A DNA stretch of 64,000 nt from Notamacropus eugenii (Eukaryota > Chordata > Mammalia > Diprotodontia > Macropodidae). The position numbers and the translations under genes were made by a program. This document shows positions 13,219-26,520 of this stretch, piece by piece. The notes beneath the pieces are model-generated. The model saw only the letters and a list, made by a program, of their open reading frames with translations. It was not told the origin of the DNA and did no database searches. The stretch spans positions 387,363,342-387,427,341 of the forward strand of contig NC_092877.1 in assembly GCF_028372415.1 (NCBI RefSeq). Direction: 5' to 3'. Numbering within the stretch: position 1 is the first letter of the stretch; every line of letters starts with the position of its first letter.

Positions 13219-14499
13219 TCTCCCTGGCCATCCTACCTTTCTTTTCAAATTCCTGTTGCTTATCAGCCCCAAGTCCCTCTTGATGCCAGGCTGCTGTCCC
13301 CACCCCCACCCCCCAGCAGCACAAAATTAGCGGCAGGTTCACTGAGGAGCTAAGGCCAAGGAAGGAAGGTACTGCCCCTCCCCAGCCCTGCAGCCCCCCC
13401 ACCCCTGCTCTCCAGGAGCTGGGTTCTGATGGATCTGCCCTGGGAGTGGGGGAGGGGAGGCTCTCAAAGCCAGGCTGCACAGTTTACCATTTTGGAACCA
13501 CAAGAATTTGTGTTGAACTCTCTGGCTCCAAGAGAAAATTCATCATTTCCTGTCCCCAGTCCTGTTCCTCTTCCTGACTTCCCCAGACCCCCAGACCAGG
13601 CTCCAAGCATAATCTCTGCCTTCCCTCTTGGATCCAGTGCCCAATCAAGGCTTGTCCTCCGCATCACACCCCCTCCCTCTCCTTTACCCCTACACTCCAG
13701 TCAGAGGCCCCCTTGCCTCCAGGCTTTGCTTCTGGCTTTCTGCCCTCCACACAGCTGCCAGGCTAGGCTTCCCTGGGGTACCTATCCTACCATAGCACCA
13801 CACTTCTGCATCTTTGATGGATGGAGAAGAAAAGGCAGCAAGGGAGACAAAACTTCTCCCAGAATCTTCCACTTCACCTTCCCTCCCCCCACTCACACTC
13901 ACCCCTGCAGATTAAACCATGAGTCAAGGAGGGGAGAGACAAGGAACAAAGGATGTAGCCACTGCCAGACCTGCTGCTGGGGGGCAGGGTGTCTCTAGAC
14001 CTGAGCTTTATGAGTTTCTTCTGTTACTGGACTTGGGGGATAGGGAGAGGGGGGAGGGGAAAGCCAGGGAAGGAAACCACTGAATCCAGCTCATCTGCTC
14101 CCAAATCTCCACAGTTGGACCTGCCGACTACAGAAAGGAGATCCAGGCCAATCCTACCAGGAGGGAAGAGTCATCAGCCTGGTCTCATCACCAAGGACAG
14201 CAGCTGCCCAGGATCTGGATGCCATGGCTCTCAGAGGGGCTGTGGCCTCATTCAGCCACAGCTCACTTAGCCCAGCCTCATGGCCACTGGTTTCACCTTA
14301 TTCTGGAGCTGGCACCCATTCCTTCTAAGACCCACAGTTTCAGCCTGGGACGTTGGGTGCATGGCCTGCTCCTCCTATGATCACCACCCCAAAGGAGGGA
14401 AGGCAAGTGGAACCGAGGAAAAGAAACAAGTCAAACCAAATCAAAAGTGCAGTCACCATCATTTTAGAGCCAGAAGCACCTTATAGGACCCCAAGTCTG

Positions 14500-14615
14500 G
14501 TTCTCTCATTGTATAGATGGAGAAACTGAGGCTGGCCCTGAATGAATTGCCCAAGATCCTCTGGGAGTAAGTATCAGAACTGAGTCCTGAATTCAAATCC
14601 AGTGCTTCCTTTGTG
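14500..14615 (-). mobile_element. MIR-type SINE fragment
   Basis: Plus-strand 'tatagatggagaaactgagg' and 'gaattcaaatccagtgcttc' mark a reversed MIR. Confidence 0.65.
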
Positions 14616-14780
14616 CCCAAAGTGTCAAACTCAAATAGAAACTAGGCCCCACTAAAGCATCTAGAAGGATAGGCACATATTGACTTAGAAAACCATGTAG
14701 TAACATAGCATTATGTTTCATTTTGCTTCATTTTTCTTTTGTTAACAATTTTCCAATTTCATTTTAATTGGTCCAAGTAT
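14615..14780. mobile_element. Marsupial interspersed repeat fragment, family not assigned
   Basis: Text 'gtcaaactcaaatagaaact', 'acatattgacttagaaaacc' and 'ccaatttcattttaattggt' matches a common marsupial repeat from memory. It follows a reversed MIR. Confidence 0.5.
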
Positions 14781-16024
14781 CATGCTGGCTATGTGGCTTG
14801 ACTGAACCACAAAAAAACAAAAGCCCGACTGAAGTCCAGGGCAGTAGAAAGGACATTAGGCTTGGAGCCCAGAGGCTTGGATTCAGAGTCCTGACTGCCA
14901 GTAGCTCAGAAAAAGTTTGGAGGAAGAGGACCCTGGACTGGATGCATCCTCTGGTCCCCTGCAGCCCTGACATGCTGTGATTCCAAGTCATCCAACAGAT
15001 ACCAGCAGCCCTCCCCCATCACCCCCTCTGTCCTGGGGGGGAGGAACAAGGAGGGAATGACAGGAGGGGAGAAGGAGAAGGAGCAGGAAGACCCAGTAGC
15101 AAAGGTCTTGAGAAGAGGCAGCAGCAAAACAGTAAGTTTTCAGGCTTCCACATGAACTTTGGAAACAAAACCAAGAAAATAAAACTTATCTAAAAGATAA
15201 GTGAGTCAAGGACAGTGTCTAGTGCAGCTGTGTCAGCAAGGTCAGAGATATCAGGGATAAGACATCTTCAGCCATGCAGTGGGAACACTGCCAACAGGCA
15301 GGCCAGCAGGAAATGTGAAAGAAGAAAAGATAGGAAGCAGGAAATGGACCAGAGAGACAAAATAACATGCCAACTTAGCAAGGAGAAAAGGCCCAAGTGA
15401 TGCAGAAGAGGGGAACTTTCCATGGAAGCCGCAGATGTTGCAGTCACAGAATGGGAGTTGAGCACAGAAGGAGATCCCCCAAGAACACATCCCAGAAGGG
15501 ACCACCCAGCGGGATGCACAGAATTGGGAGAAATAAAACAGAATGTCACAAAACTTAGGAAACAATGCACAGGTATATGGATGAAGGCAGAAAACTCAGA
15601 AGAGAGGCCAGGGAATTTCAGCTTTAGATTAGTCAAAATTTTAGAAAGTATGTAACAAGTGAACAAATCAGCCTAACATTTGAGGTTTCTGTGGTCAAAT
15701 ACAGGCAAGTAGGAAAAATTCACAGGACTTCTGCAAGGTGAAATCCTATCAAGTCTTCTAGAGACATTATTGCTAAGTTTTAGAATTATTATGGCAAACA
15801 AAGAACCCCTACACACTTAGGAAAAGAAAGAAAAGTATATAAAAACGCCAATTAAACACGGTACTTCTCAGTCACAGGAGAAAGATGGCAAAGCAAGCAG
15901 GTCTATCCAGGATTCTTAAAGGCACAGGAGTAGATCTCTCAAATATATATCCTGGCACAATCAGCACATTCTGATAAGGGGCAGAGGGAAAGGGGAAAGA
16001 GAAGGTGAAGGATGGGGAATAAGT

Positions 16025-16245
16025 ATAGAGTGCCTACTATGTGCCAGGCACTGTGTGCTCAGCACTTTACAAATATCTCATTCGGTCTTCCTAGGAATGC
16101 TGTGAGGCAGGTGCTGTCATTTATTTATTTTATTTTACAGTTGAGGAAACTGAGGTAGACCGAGGTGAAAGGACTTGCCCAGGGTTGTGAAGCTAGAAAG
16201 TGTCTGAGACCACATTTGAACTCAGGGTCTTTCTCACTTTAGGCC
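16025..16245 (-). mobile_element. MIR-type SINE
   Basis: Plus-strand text has 'tgcctactatgtgccaggca', 'ttttacagttgaggaaactg' and 'catttgaactcagggtct' in this order, a nearly full-length reversed copy. Confidence 0.8.
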
Positions 16246-17152
16246 AAACGCTAAGTCAGTGCGCTCTGGCACCCTTTAGTTGCCTCAAAAGCATCTCTTT
16301 GAAAAACCTCAACAAATTTATCCACAAAATCGAAGAAGTACAAAGAGCTCAACTGCCAGCAGAGGAAGAATTCTAGGTCAACAGAACAGTAAATTCCTAA
16401 AAGTAATAACACGCTTTTTAGCTTGAAAATCACAAAACAATCCACGCGTTGTGTGTAACTTCAATGGAAATGAGTATAGTTTAGTTTGAGTTAGAAATGT
16501 GCACTATGATGAGTGGAAAGAGAAAGGGGTCAAAATATATCCTTTTTTATAATAACTAAATTAAAAAGATAATTCAAAAAGGAGGAGGAAGTGGTGTAGA
16601 GCATAAAAAGAATGGTGATTTCAGAAAACCGGAGGTTAAATACTGTTTCTGCCATGTCCTTCTCTGGGCCTCAGTTTCTCCCTCTGTAACAGGGAGGAGA
16701 GTTGGATTAAGTACTCAGTCAATAAAATTTATTAAGTTTCAACCATGTGGGCCAGGCACTGTGCTAAAGGATGGGGATGCAAAGAAAGGCAACAGCCAGT
16801 CCCTGGCCTCAAGGAGCTCACAGTCTAAGGGGGGAGCAAATATGCAAACAAAGAGAGGACAAATTGGGAATTATCATCAGAGAGACAGTGCTGGAATCAA
16901 GAAGGCTTGGGAAAGGCTTCCTGTGGAAGGTAAGGTTTCAGTTGAGACTTAGAAGCCAAGGTCTGTGTGATATGATTGGACCTGGACTTTAAGAAAATCC
17001 CTTTGGTGGTTGAATGGATGATGGACTGGAGAGGGGAGAGCCTTGAGGTAGGCAGACCCATACCAGCTATCACCATAGTCCAGGTGTGAGGTGAAGAGGG
17101 TCTGTACCAGGGCTGGGATAGTGTCTGGAGAGAGGAGAGGGTGTGTTGAGAA

Positions 17153-17287
17153 GATGCTGCCAAGATGAAATAGGTGACAGATGCTGCAGAGGTGAAATGG
17201 GCAAGAGATGCTGCAGAGGTGAAACGGGCAAGAGATGCTGCAGAGGTGAAATGGGCAAGACACGGTGCAAAGGTGAAATCCACAGAT
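17153..17287. repeat. 27-bp tandem repeat, five units
   Basis: Unit starts at 17153, 17180, 17207, 17234 and 17261, each reading 'gatgctgcagaggtgaaa' or a variant. It is an internal expansion of the long repeat at 16.7-18.8 kb. Confidence 0.9.
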
Positions 17288-17764
17288 CTTGGCTACAGAC
17301 TGGATGGGGGGGGTGGTGAGAGAGAGGGAGGAGTCCAGGATGATTCCTGGGTTGAGAGTATGGGGGATTGGGAGCATGGGGGTGCCTTGTACAGTGACAG
17401 GGAAGGCAGAAAGAAGGGAGTATTTGAGGGGAAAAGGTAACAAGTTCTGTTTTGGACTTGCTGAGTTTAAGATGTACTGGAATCCAGTTCTAGGCCTCTG
17501 GAAGGCAGCTGGAGATCAGAGATCAGCACAAAGATTGGGGAAGGAAAGGTAGACTTGAGAATTGTCAGCATAGAGATAGATGTTAAATGGATAGGAACTA
17601 ATGAGATTAAAATAGTATAAAGGGAGAAGAGAAGAGGCCCAGGACACAGGCCAGAGGGACTCCTGTGGTTAGAGGGTGTTGTTGTGCCTGTTGCTGTTAG
17701 AGGGAGGATTAGATTGGTTAGATTGGGAGGAGGATCCAGCAAATGAGCAGTCAGAGAGGTAGGA

Positions 17765-17773
17765 GGAAGAGGG

Positions 17774-17854
<81 letters not shown>

Positions 17855-17925
17855 AGGAGGGAGAGAAGGAGAGAGAGACAGAGAGAGGGAGAGGCAGAGG
17901 GAGACGAAGAGAGAGGGAAGAGGCA
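17765..17925. repeat. GA microsatellite
   Basis: (GA)n with GGGA interruptions, inside the long repeat at 16.7-18.8 kb. Confidence 0.92.
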
Positions 17926-20594
17926 TTTGGAAACCTAGAGAGAAGAGAATGTCCAGGAGGAGAGAGTGACCAGCAGTGTCCAAGGTTGCAGCAAGGTCAG
18001 GGAGAACGAAGACTGAGAAAAGACCATTGTATTTGGTGATTAAGAGATCAATGGCAACTTTGAAGGGGCGTGTTTTGGTGGAATAAGAAGGTAGGAAGTC
18101 AGACTATATAGAATTAAGATGAGAGTGGCAAGAAAGAAAGAGGAAGCATCTATTGTAGACTGACTTTTCTGGGAGTTTAGCCACAAAAGGCAGGAGAGAT
18201 ATGGGATGACACCTAGTGGGGGTGGATGGATGAGGTAATGGTTTCTTAAGGATGGGGAAACATAGCCATGTTTACAAACCTCTGGGAAGCCGCCAGTAGA
18301 CAGGGAGAGATGGGAGATGAGCGAGAGAGTAGAAGGGAGAGGAGTTCAATCTGCTGGAGGAGACGGGATGGAAGGAGATCCTTTGAGCGAGGAGACGGGA
18401 TGGACCAGGAGAAGCACCACCTCCTCGTGAGAGGTGGGGTTGAGGGGGAATAGTGGAGGAAGGCACCTGAGGGATGGGAGATGAGGAGGCGAGAAGGGGA
18501 AGCTCATGGTGAATGTCCTCACTTTTTTCTGTAAAATACAAGACAAGGGTTTCAACTGAGAGGGTGGAGGGGGGGGGGTCATGGAAGGTTTGAGGAGGGA
18601 TGAGAACCCTGGGGAAGAGTGGGAGAATGAGCTAATTTGGGAGGAGTAAAAGGATTGCCATGTAGCAGTGAGGGCCCATCAAGGTTTTGTGACATAAAGG
18701 TGTTGTGGACCCAGGCAGAGTGGTTGCCTTGTTCTGCAGCGTGTGGGTAAGAGGACATGTATAATTCCATTCCATTCTAAAGCTACGATCTGCTCACTGC
18801 TCTGCTGAAAAAGTGACTCATATTTCACAAAATGAGAGTCAAGGTCATCAGTCACAAATAGTTCATGTATTAAAAGAAATGAATTTAATTTACTAAAGAG
18901 TAGCAGGAGTTGTAGAAGAGTCAGATGACTGACATGAAGACAAAACCTGAAGAGATTTTAACCCCTTATAACATCAAAAATGGGCTGAATTCCTGTATTA
19001 AAAGAAAAAGTTATGGAAAAAATGCCAGACAAAACCCATCAAAAGGAACTATATTTAATAGTAAATGAAACTGATGGCGTAGCTTTGAGGTTGTTCTAAA
19101 ATATATCATACGACTACAATCTCAGAGAAAAAGCCAGGGTGGACGGCAGGGCTGCTGAGCATGGATGAGCAGTCACACTAGTAAGAAATCAAGGCCTAGA
19201 GTTCACAGAACCCAGGCGAGGCTGGGCCCTCACCACTGCTAGGCAATCCCTCCTCCTCACCCATGTTGACTCCTCATCTCATTCAGTTCTCAAGCTTTTC
19301 TTCTCCTCACCAGGTACAGATGATGGTGAAGCCTCCTGCTTCCTGGAAGACTGAGGCATGCTCAGGCATCTCTACCTGGAAATCCCACAAACACCTTCTA
19401 TTCCGGGGGTCCAAAATGGTGCTCGGGATTCTTTCTCCCAAATCTGCTGCTCCTGCTGACTTCAACTGTATGTGGCCCTTCCATTTCCTCAGTCTCCCAT
19501 GTTTGTACCCTTAAGATTCATTTCCACTTTTCTTCCTCTCTTTTCTCTAACCCATGACGCTCTCTCAGAATCTGTCCTTTTGTCTCTCTTCCTGCTGGCC
19601 CAGCCCTAGTCCCAGCTCCCAACAACCCCCACCATCTGGGTTGTTGCAAGAACTTTCTTACAGCTCTTGGTGGGCAAGAAGACCTCCTCCAGAACTGCCA
19701 GCTTCTAAGGTGTAAATACTCACACTGAACTGAACATTTGGCTGAGGAAGGGCTGGCTCCAGCCTCTATGTCTTTGCCCATGCTTGGGACAGGTTCCTTG
19801 TCTTCTCCGTGAGACCTTCCTTGCTGGAGGTGTCCCTGTGCTACCTACACAGAGATGCTTCTCCTATTCCAGCTGGTCATGAAGGGGATGTTGGAATCTT
19901 CCTTCCTGGTCCTCATGTGGTGTTTTTTCCTTAGAGTCACAATTTAAATTTTCCCTCCCCAGCAGGGCTCCGGGCATGGCCCAGAGAGAGAATCCCGAAG
20001 GTGACCTGGACTGTCTGCTGTGTCACCATCTGGCTGAGGCTCCAGGAGAGAACGCATCTCCTTTATGAGCTGAGCACTCATAAACTACGACCCTGCTGGC
20101 TGACTGAACACTGAGGGTGTCAGGTTCCAGTCTTGGTAGCCCTCATTCCTGCACTCTGGCTTCATCTCACGTTTTAAAACTTACAGGGAGTGGTTTGATT
20201 TTTCTGCCACCACTTCTGGTTAGACTATAGGCTTTTGGCAACAGGGTCCTAAAGGGAGGGGCAAGCTTCGAGGTCCAAAGTGGAGGCTACAGACGCTGTC
20301 CAACGTGAGGGACCTGAGCTGTGGAGCCCCTTCTAAGAAAAGATTCTGATATTTGTTACATGTTGTTTTCATTCCTACGCAAAAGAGAGACCGGCTGCTT
20401 CTAGAAGCTTCCAGCCAGTGCAAAGAACAGAAAAGGTCACACAGTACCCCCAGCCTCACTGTTCTGGCATGGTCCTGGGGAAACTGAGGAAAACCCAACA
20501 CTGCCATAGATACAGTGTTCAGCTGACTAATTGGCTGAAGAAGGTCCTGGACCAGAGACCAGAGGTTCCATGCCCCTCCTCACCACCACCATCA

Positions 20595-20692
20595 CCACAC
20601 ATACACACACACACACACACACACAAACAGATATACAGACACACAGACATACACGCACATTCACGTGTGCGCGTGTGCGCACACGCACAGAA
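20595..20692. repeat. CA microsatellite with CG-containing end
   Basis: (CA)n at 20600-20625, then alternating text ending 'gtgtgcgcgtgtgcgcacac', a self-complementary segment. Confidence 0.9.
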
Positions 20693-22610
20693 TTTTGGAA
20701 AAACCAGCAGCAGAGAGGCAGCACTCTGCCAGATCAGACATACGAATCAAGCAGCATCTCAGACAACATCTGTTCCTGTCTGCACGAAGTAGATGCTTAA
20801 TCACCGTTGCTGATTGTCTGCCTGTTCTCTGGTTACAGTCATCCACATAACAGTGTTGACTGAGCTTAGGTCCTGGATATAATGGGGGGAATCCCCAAGT
20901 GCTTACTTACCAATAGTCTGATCTAATGGAGATTACTCAGGACAAACCGAGAGCCAGCTAAGCTCAAAGCACTCCCAGAGCTTATGGACTGGCCACCCAC
21001 CCACTTCCAAGGAAGCAGGGCCCTAGTTTAGAGCTGAGGCTAGCCAGGATCAAGGAGGCTAATTTACTACCTTCAGAGAGCCACTCACTACAGACTCAGC
21101 CACCTGAATTAGTAGCCCTGCAGCCAAAAAAAGCCCAGAGTGAAGTAGAGAGAGGTTCTGGGTTCCATGGGTAGAAGGCTACTTCTCCAAGGCTTTAGGG
21201 CCCAGGAGCTTTCCAGATGCCACTTCTGAAGTGGCTGGAACCTGGGAAGAACATGAGAGGGAGTTTGGCATTCGTTGGGGAAAGAGGTCTGGAGTCAGAA
21301 AGCCATGAGTTCAAATCTGCTTGTGACACAGCAGCTCTGTGAGCTGGGAAACTTGCTCAGCATTCTCTCATCTCTCTAGTGGCCATGACAGCACTTCCTC
21401 CCAGAGCTGTGGGGAACCTGCAATGAGATCACAGTCTGTGAATGCTCTGCAGACACATCTTCTCTCATTGCTGTTGTGTTTCTGAGGCTCCTCTGGAAAA
21501 TCCCGGATGCAGCAGACAGGCAGATGCCAGGTGGTGGGAGGGTTCACTTGCCTTGGCTTTTGCTCCGTCACTCCCAGCCCCTCTATCCACAGGACCTCAG
21601 AGACAGTTGGAAGGGCAGGGCCCTGGTCTCGGGGAATGGGCCAAGCATCCTGGTCCAGGGCTAGAAAACCTGAACCCCAGGCTTGGGCCAAGTGCATGAG
21701 TCAAGCCCTCAGTATGCATGTTTGTCATTTCCCTAGGTCTTTCAGGAAGGCAGAACTCCTGACATCCTCCTCGGAACATGGACCCAGGGTGTGGTGGCCC
21801 AGTGGGGGTGGGGACTTCTACCCCAAGTTGGGAGGGGGAGGGAAATGCCTCTAAACTGCAGAATTCAAGCAGAGAATCATCTCTCGGTGAGAGCTGTGGG
21901 TTAGCCTAGAAGATCAGTTAAAGCTAGCTGCAGGTGGCTCAGTCCCAGGCAGGGCTTTGTGGGGCCTCCCTACCTCCCTCCCTCTAATTCTGTCTCTCAT
22001 TCTCCAGGTAGACAGGTGCATGTCAGAGGTCCAGCTTCTTGGTGCCCCCTTGTCCTCTCTGGCCCAGGCTGTCTTGTCTGAATGGGTCCTATCCATGTGA
22101 AGAGAAAGTTTCCAAACATGCTGTATGAGGAAGCCCCTGGGCCTGGGACAAAGGATTCCTGCTGGCATGTGGGCAAGGGACCAGCAGGAATTCCTAAGTT
22201 AGGACAGCCCCTGGGCTGTGTGGGGGCAGTGAAGAGGAAGGGAGGGCCCAGCATGGCTGTTTTTCAGGCCCCTCTGCCTGATGCCTGATGCCAGCCTCCC
22301 AGGAACTCATCTTCCATCACATCCAGCCTGAAGGCAGCTCAGTGCAGGGCTGGCCATTTGGAGGAACAAAACACCAGGTCCTTTCCTCTGTGGAATGGAC
22401 AAGGGCCAGGAGTCAATGGAGGTGACTTCCAGGGCCCATCTAGGGAAAAGAACAGGGCAGAGACAGCAGGACCCCGAGGGAGGCTGGCTCTGAACAGGTT
22501 AGAAGGCTTGGCTTAAAGGTAAAAAGTCAGAATGAGCCCAGAACAGCCCCAGAGAAATTGGGCCAGAAATGGAGCATTCCAGTGGGGTGTTGGGAGTTCC
22601 CATGTCAGTT

Positions 22611-22662
22611 CAGTCTCTCTGTCTCTGCCACTCTGTCTCTCTCTCTCTCTCTGTCTGTGTCT

Positions 22663-22726
<64 letters not shown>
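22611..22726. repeat. CT/CA composite microsatellite
   Basis: CT-rich sequence to 22664, then (CA)n of about 30 units at 22665-22725. Confidence 0.94.
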
Positions 22727-22727
<1 letters not shown>

Positions 22728-22784
22728 TATCCAATTCTGTTTTAGCAATGAGAACCTCTGCTCCCACCCGCATATCTCTGAAAT

Positions 22785-22905
22785 TAGAGAGACATCATTG
22801 TCTAGTGGGAAAAGTCCTGACTGGGAGTCAAAGTACCTGCTTTCAAATCCTGACTCAAGTCTGTTCCCTTCTCAGTTTCCTCATCTGTAACATTAAATGC
22901 CTATT
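22785..22905 (+). mobile_element. MIR-type SINE fragment
   Basis: It contains 'gactgggagtcaaagtacct', 'tttcaaatcctgac' and 'agtttcctcatctgtaacat'. It directly follows a CA microsatellite. Confidence 0.7.
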
Positions 22906-23034
22906 CTGGGCATAGCATTTAGGGGGGCACAAAAGAAAAGCTATATCCTGTCCCCAGGGAGCTTCCTGTCTGCTGGGGAGAAATGATGTGTACATACTTG
23001 GCTAAGGAAAAATACAGATATGAGGTAATTCAGA

Positions 23035-23160
23035 GAGAAAAGGGAGGGAGTGGCAGAGAGGAAAGGGGGGGGAGAGAAGGAGGGAAGGAGGGAAGAGAGA
23101 AAGGGGAGGGAGAGAGGGAAAGAAAGAGAGAGATCGAGATGGAGGCAGAGGGTGGGGCAG
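23035..23160. repeat. GGA/GA-rich low-complexity tract
   Basis: Purine-only plus strand made of GGGAGG, GGAAGG and GAGA blocks. Confidence 0.85.
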
Positions 23161-23374
23161 ACAGGCAGACTCACTCTGGATGGGGACATGAATGAATTAG
23201 AGGGTTAACCAAGGTCAGTTGATGCCCTGCTCAGTGATGGCACTTGGGCATCCTTTGACAGTGCAGGATTCACCCTCACTGAGAAGGGTGAGCTCCATCT
23301 AGCAGAGGCCAGCTTGGGTCCATTGGGAATGCTGCACCCCACAAGGGCCTATCCAAGCTTTTCTTTTGGCTAAG

Positions 23375-23640
23375 GGGCTTTGTTCAGTCTAGTCCAACTC
23401 TTTGTGACCCCATGGCCCATGGCATGCCAATGCTGTTAATGCCTTTATCCTGGCAAAGATGCTGGAGTGGTTTGTGATTTCCTTCTCCAGCTCATTTTAC
23501 AGATGAGGAAACTGAGACTAACAGGGTAAAGTGACTTGCCCAGGTCACACAGCTAGGAAATGTCTGAGGTCAGATTTGAACTCAGGTCTTCCTGATCCAG
23601 GCTCAGGGCTCTGGGCATTATGCACATCTCACTGCCTCTG
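23375..23640 (-). mobile_element. Marsupial composite SINE
   Basis: On the plus strand the order is: tail (tttgtgaccccatgg, ttgtgatttccttctcca), then core (cattttacagatgaggaaac), then 'aggtcacacagctag', then 'gatttgaactcaggtcttcc'. This is the complement of the common marsupial tRNA/MIR-like SINE, so the element lies on the minus strand. Confidence 0.85.
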
Positions 23641-23934
23641 AACATGACTTTAGCCTGAATCTAAGGTACGCACACTCTCATTCTAGGAACAGCTGAAGTA
23701 CTATGAAAACGCTTGATGAGATATCCCTGGATCTTTTGGGAGGTAAAGTCTGGCTGAATAGGACTGGGCTCCTTCCTGGAGAGACATGCCCAGCCTCTCT
23801 GGGTTGAAGTCCACCCTACATTTACCCCACAATGTGGACACCTTCCTTCCTGACTTTTCAAATGTGAACTGTGACCCCAGACAAATCCAATGTTGCCCAT
23901 CCTTTCAGAACTTCCAAAGCCTCTCTGAATGGGA

Positions 23935-24155
23935 GTGTCTGAGGAGCTGGGTTCCAATCCCAGCTGGTAGTGAACAGACTGGGGGCCTGGAATGACACTG
24001 ACCTCAGCCCAGATCCTTCTCATGACCCTAGGTAAGTCACTTAACCTCTGCTTGGGGATAATAGCACCACTTTTGCAGGGCTGTTGTGAAGATGAGATGC
24101 CCCAGCGCCTGGCATACAGTGAGTGTTACATAAATGCATATTTCCCCCTTCCCAG
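23935..24155 (+). mobile_element. MIR-type SINE
   Basis: It contains 'ggttccaatcccagctgg', 'taggtaagtcacttaacctc' and 'cgcctggcatacagtgagtg'. Confidence 0.7.
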
Positions 24156-24804
24156 GTCTGCCAATGATTTCAAGTGACCCTAAACACACAGCCCTCCTTT
24201 CTGGGCCTCAGTTTCCTCCTCTGTAAAACAAAGGGATTGGCCTAGAAGGTGATTGGCAGTTAGAAAGCTTTCCACAGACATCCCAAGGGCTGCCCCGGAA
24301 TGCCCAGGTTGCCACCGAGTTCCCTACACAGAGCTTTGTTTCTCTGTAGCCCTCTCCAGGCCCAAAGGCAACAATGTTTCCCTGGGAAAGCCTTTGTTAG
24401 CTCCCGGCCTGGGTCCCAGAGCTTCCCTCCTCCCAGGCCTGCTGGACAGCTCACCTCAACACAAAGCATTCGTTTAGAATGTGGAAAGCCTGGGTTTGAA
24501 TGGGACTTTTGTTTCTCACTTGCAGGCTGTGTGGCCTTGGGAAGTCAGTGAACCTCTCTGACTCCCCACACCACTGGCTGTGATCTGTGTGAGTGGAAGG
24601 ACTTTGCCCACTGGGATCTCCTCACACTGCTGCTTGCGGTAACCCTTTCTGTGTGAGAGGCCTTCAAACTTTGTGTAGCAACACCCACTTCTCCTCCTCT
24701 CCGCCCCCACCTTCTTCTTCTCCTTTTTTTTTAAACAAAAACAGTTGTCTCTATGTTCATACATTTTCTTAGCTGGTATTTTATTCAAATAAAATTAAGA
24801 GGGG

Positions 24805-24908
24805 CAGTTAGATGGCACTGTGAATACAGCAGTGGCCCTAGACTCAGGAGGGCTGAGTTCAAGTCCAACCTCAGATGCTTGATCCTTACTGGCTGTGTGA
24901 CCTGGAGG
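24805..24908 (+). mobile_element. Marsupial SINE head fragment
   Basis: The segment begins 'ggggcagttagatggcac' and continues with 'gggctgagttcaagtcc' and 'ctggctgtgtgacctgg'. These are the tRNA-like 5' portion of the marsupial SINE. It is truncated after the core. Confidence 0.85.
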
Positions 24909-25119
24909 CAGACTGCATCAGACAAAATTAAATCAAGATCTTTCTGCCATTGTATAAAACAGACAAATCTTGAGCTATAAACCAACGTAACGTGCATGGA
25001 TTTATTTTATTAACACCCTTTGTATTTTTTTCACATTTCTAATTTATGAAATAATATTATTAATATGGTTGTATTAATAGTATTAATTCCTTTTACCTAC
25101 TCTGCATGTATCTTGCATG

Positions 25120-25265
25120 TTCCTACTGATTAAAATATCTGTCTCCCCCATGAGCCTGGGAGCTCCCCAAGGCGAGGGACTGACTTTGGCCTTTCTTTGT
25201 ACCCCATACCTTAGCTCAGGGCCTGGAATATACGAGGTGTTCAGTGAATGTTTTTTCATTAGTTC
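25120..25265 (+). mobile_element. L2 LINE 3' end
   Basis: Text 'gagcctgggagctccccaag', 'gggcctggaatatacgaggt' and 'gttcagtgaatg' is a diverged L2 terminus. Confidence 0.55.
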
Positions 25266-26064
25266 ATTGAGAATGCATTCGGAATTCCAAGCTGGGCTGC
25301 TGCTCCCAGAATCTGGCAAACCTGGGCAAGCCTCTCCCCTTGGGCTGGGGTCCTGTAAGTGGGTTCCTCTTCTCCCCTCACCCCACTTCCCTTGTCACCT
25401 TGTCATCTTTCTCCTCCTTCCCTGATAAAAGGACTGAATGCACTTTCAAACACAACCCTTCTCTCAGGGTTTGAGCTGAGCCTGACAAGAGACAGGAAAT
25501 AAAGAGGCTCCTTCATCCTAGCCCATCCCCCCCACACATTTTCTCCTTCTCTACCCCCCCTCTCCACCGTGGGAAAGGGAACTCTAGTACACACTAGAAG
25601 AGAGGCGCCCCCAAAGACTGAAATAGCCTGGCCTCAGCTGAAGGTAAACCGTACTCAGGCTGTCCTGGGTGAAGAGACGGGGCTGGGGGAGGGGACCCAA
25701 ATGCCATCGCCATGAGCACATTAACAGCAACACATGCGTGGTGCTCTGCCTCCTCTCTGCCAGGCCAGGCTCCACTGGCCCTTCAAACATCTCACCCAGC
25801 CACACTGATGCTGCTGAGGTGCTTTACCTTTCATAGAGGACCAATGGTATCAGGATGGTGGGGTCTAGACTTGGACATGACCTGGATGTAAGGGAGACAG
25901 AACTAAGCAAAATTATTAGGAGATCAGCTAAAAACATGTTTTATTTTATCTCAGCACCCATCAAGGGCCAGGGTGCAAAGACAGGTTCTGTGGGCTCAGA
26001 GAAGAAAACACCAGTGCCTGCCCTCAGGGGGCTTCCTGCCACTCCAGTAGGGCTGGTGAAGTGA

Positions 26065-26200
26065 TCACACTCACACACATATGTGCACACACATGCATAC
26101 ATGCATGCACACATGCACACACATAGACGTGTGCATGCACACATTCACATTCACACATATGCACACGCATGCACGTGTGCACACATACACAGGCACACAA
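26065..26200. repeat. Degenerate CA/TGCA tract
   Basis: Alternating CACA/TGCA text, a shorter relative of the 47.6 kb tract. Confidence 0.85.
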
Positions 26201-26399
26201 TCTTAGATCAGACACCTCCTGCTCTAGAGGATTCAGAGGCCAGGAAGGGATGGGACACCCACCAATCTGTGATTACAATACACAGCGTTACCAGCAGTAT
26301 TTTGGAGACAGTGATCCCACTGAGGACAGACTTTCCATTTGAGTCCTTGGCTCCTCTCTCCCTGAAGCACTAGGGTCTAGAACCTAGAGCCTGAAGGCT

Positions 26400-26520
26400 G
26401 GCTCTCTCAATAAATCAAGTATTTATTGTTCACCTCTTGTGTTCCAGGCACCAGAGATACCTACAGTGAATGAAATGATCCCTACCCCCAACAAGTTGGC
26501 CTCTAATCAAGGAACCTGGA
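26400..26520. mobile_element. Fragment of the long interspersed repeat, 5' part
   Basis: Text 'caagtatttattgttcacct', 'tgttccaggcaccagagata' and 'cccaacaagttggcctctaa' parallels the start of the 16.7 kb element. Confidence 0.45.

Larger units (their letters stand above)
16710..18790. mobile_element. Long ancient interspersed repeat (about 2 kb), family not assigned
   Basis: It begins with 'ggccaggcactgtgctaaag' and 'ctcaaggagctcacagtcta', continues through 'ccatagtccaggtgtgag' and 'gaggagtccaggatgattcc', and ends near 'cctcctcgtgagaggtgg'. I recall this text order from a widespread mammalian repeat. It has been expanded internally by a 27-bp tandem array and a GA microsatellite. Open frames here are not genes. 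Confidence 0.55.

Noticed and set aside
13429..13998. 189-codon plus-strand open frame
   Set aside because: Pro/Ser-rich with no recognised domain or splice context. GC-rich pyrimidine-biased DNA gives such frames by chance.
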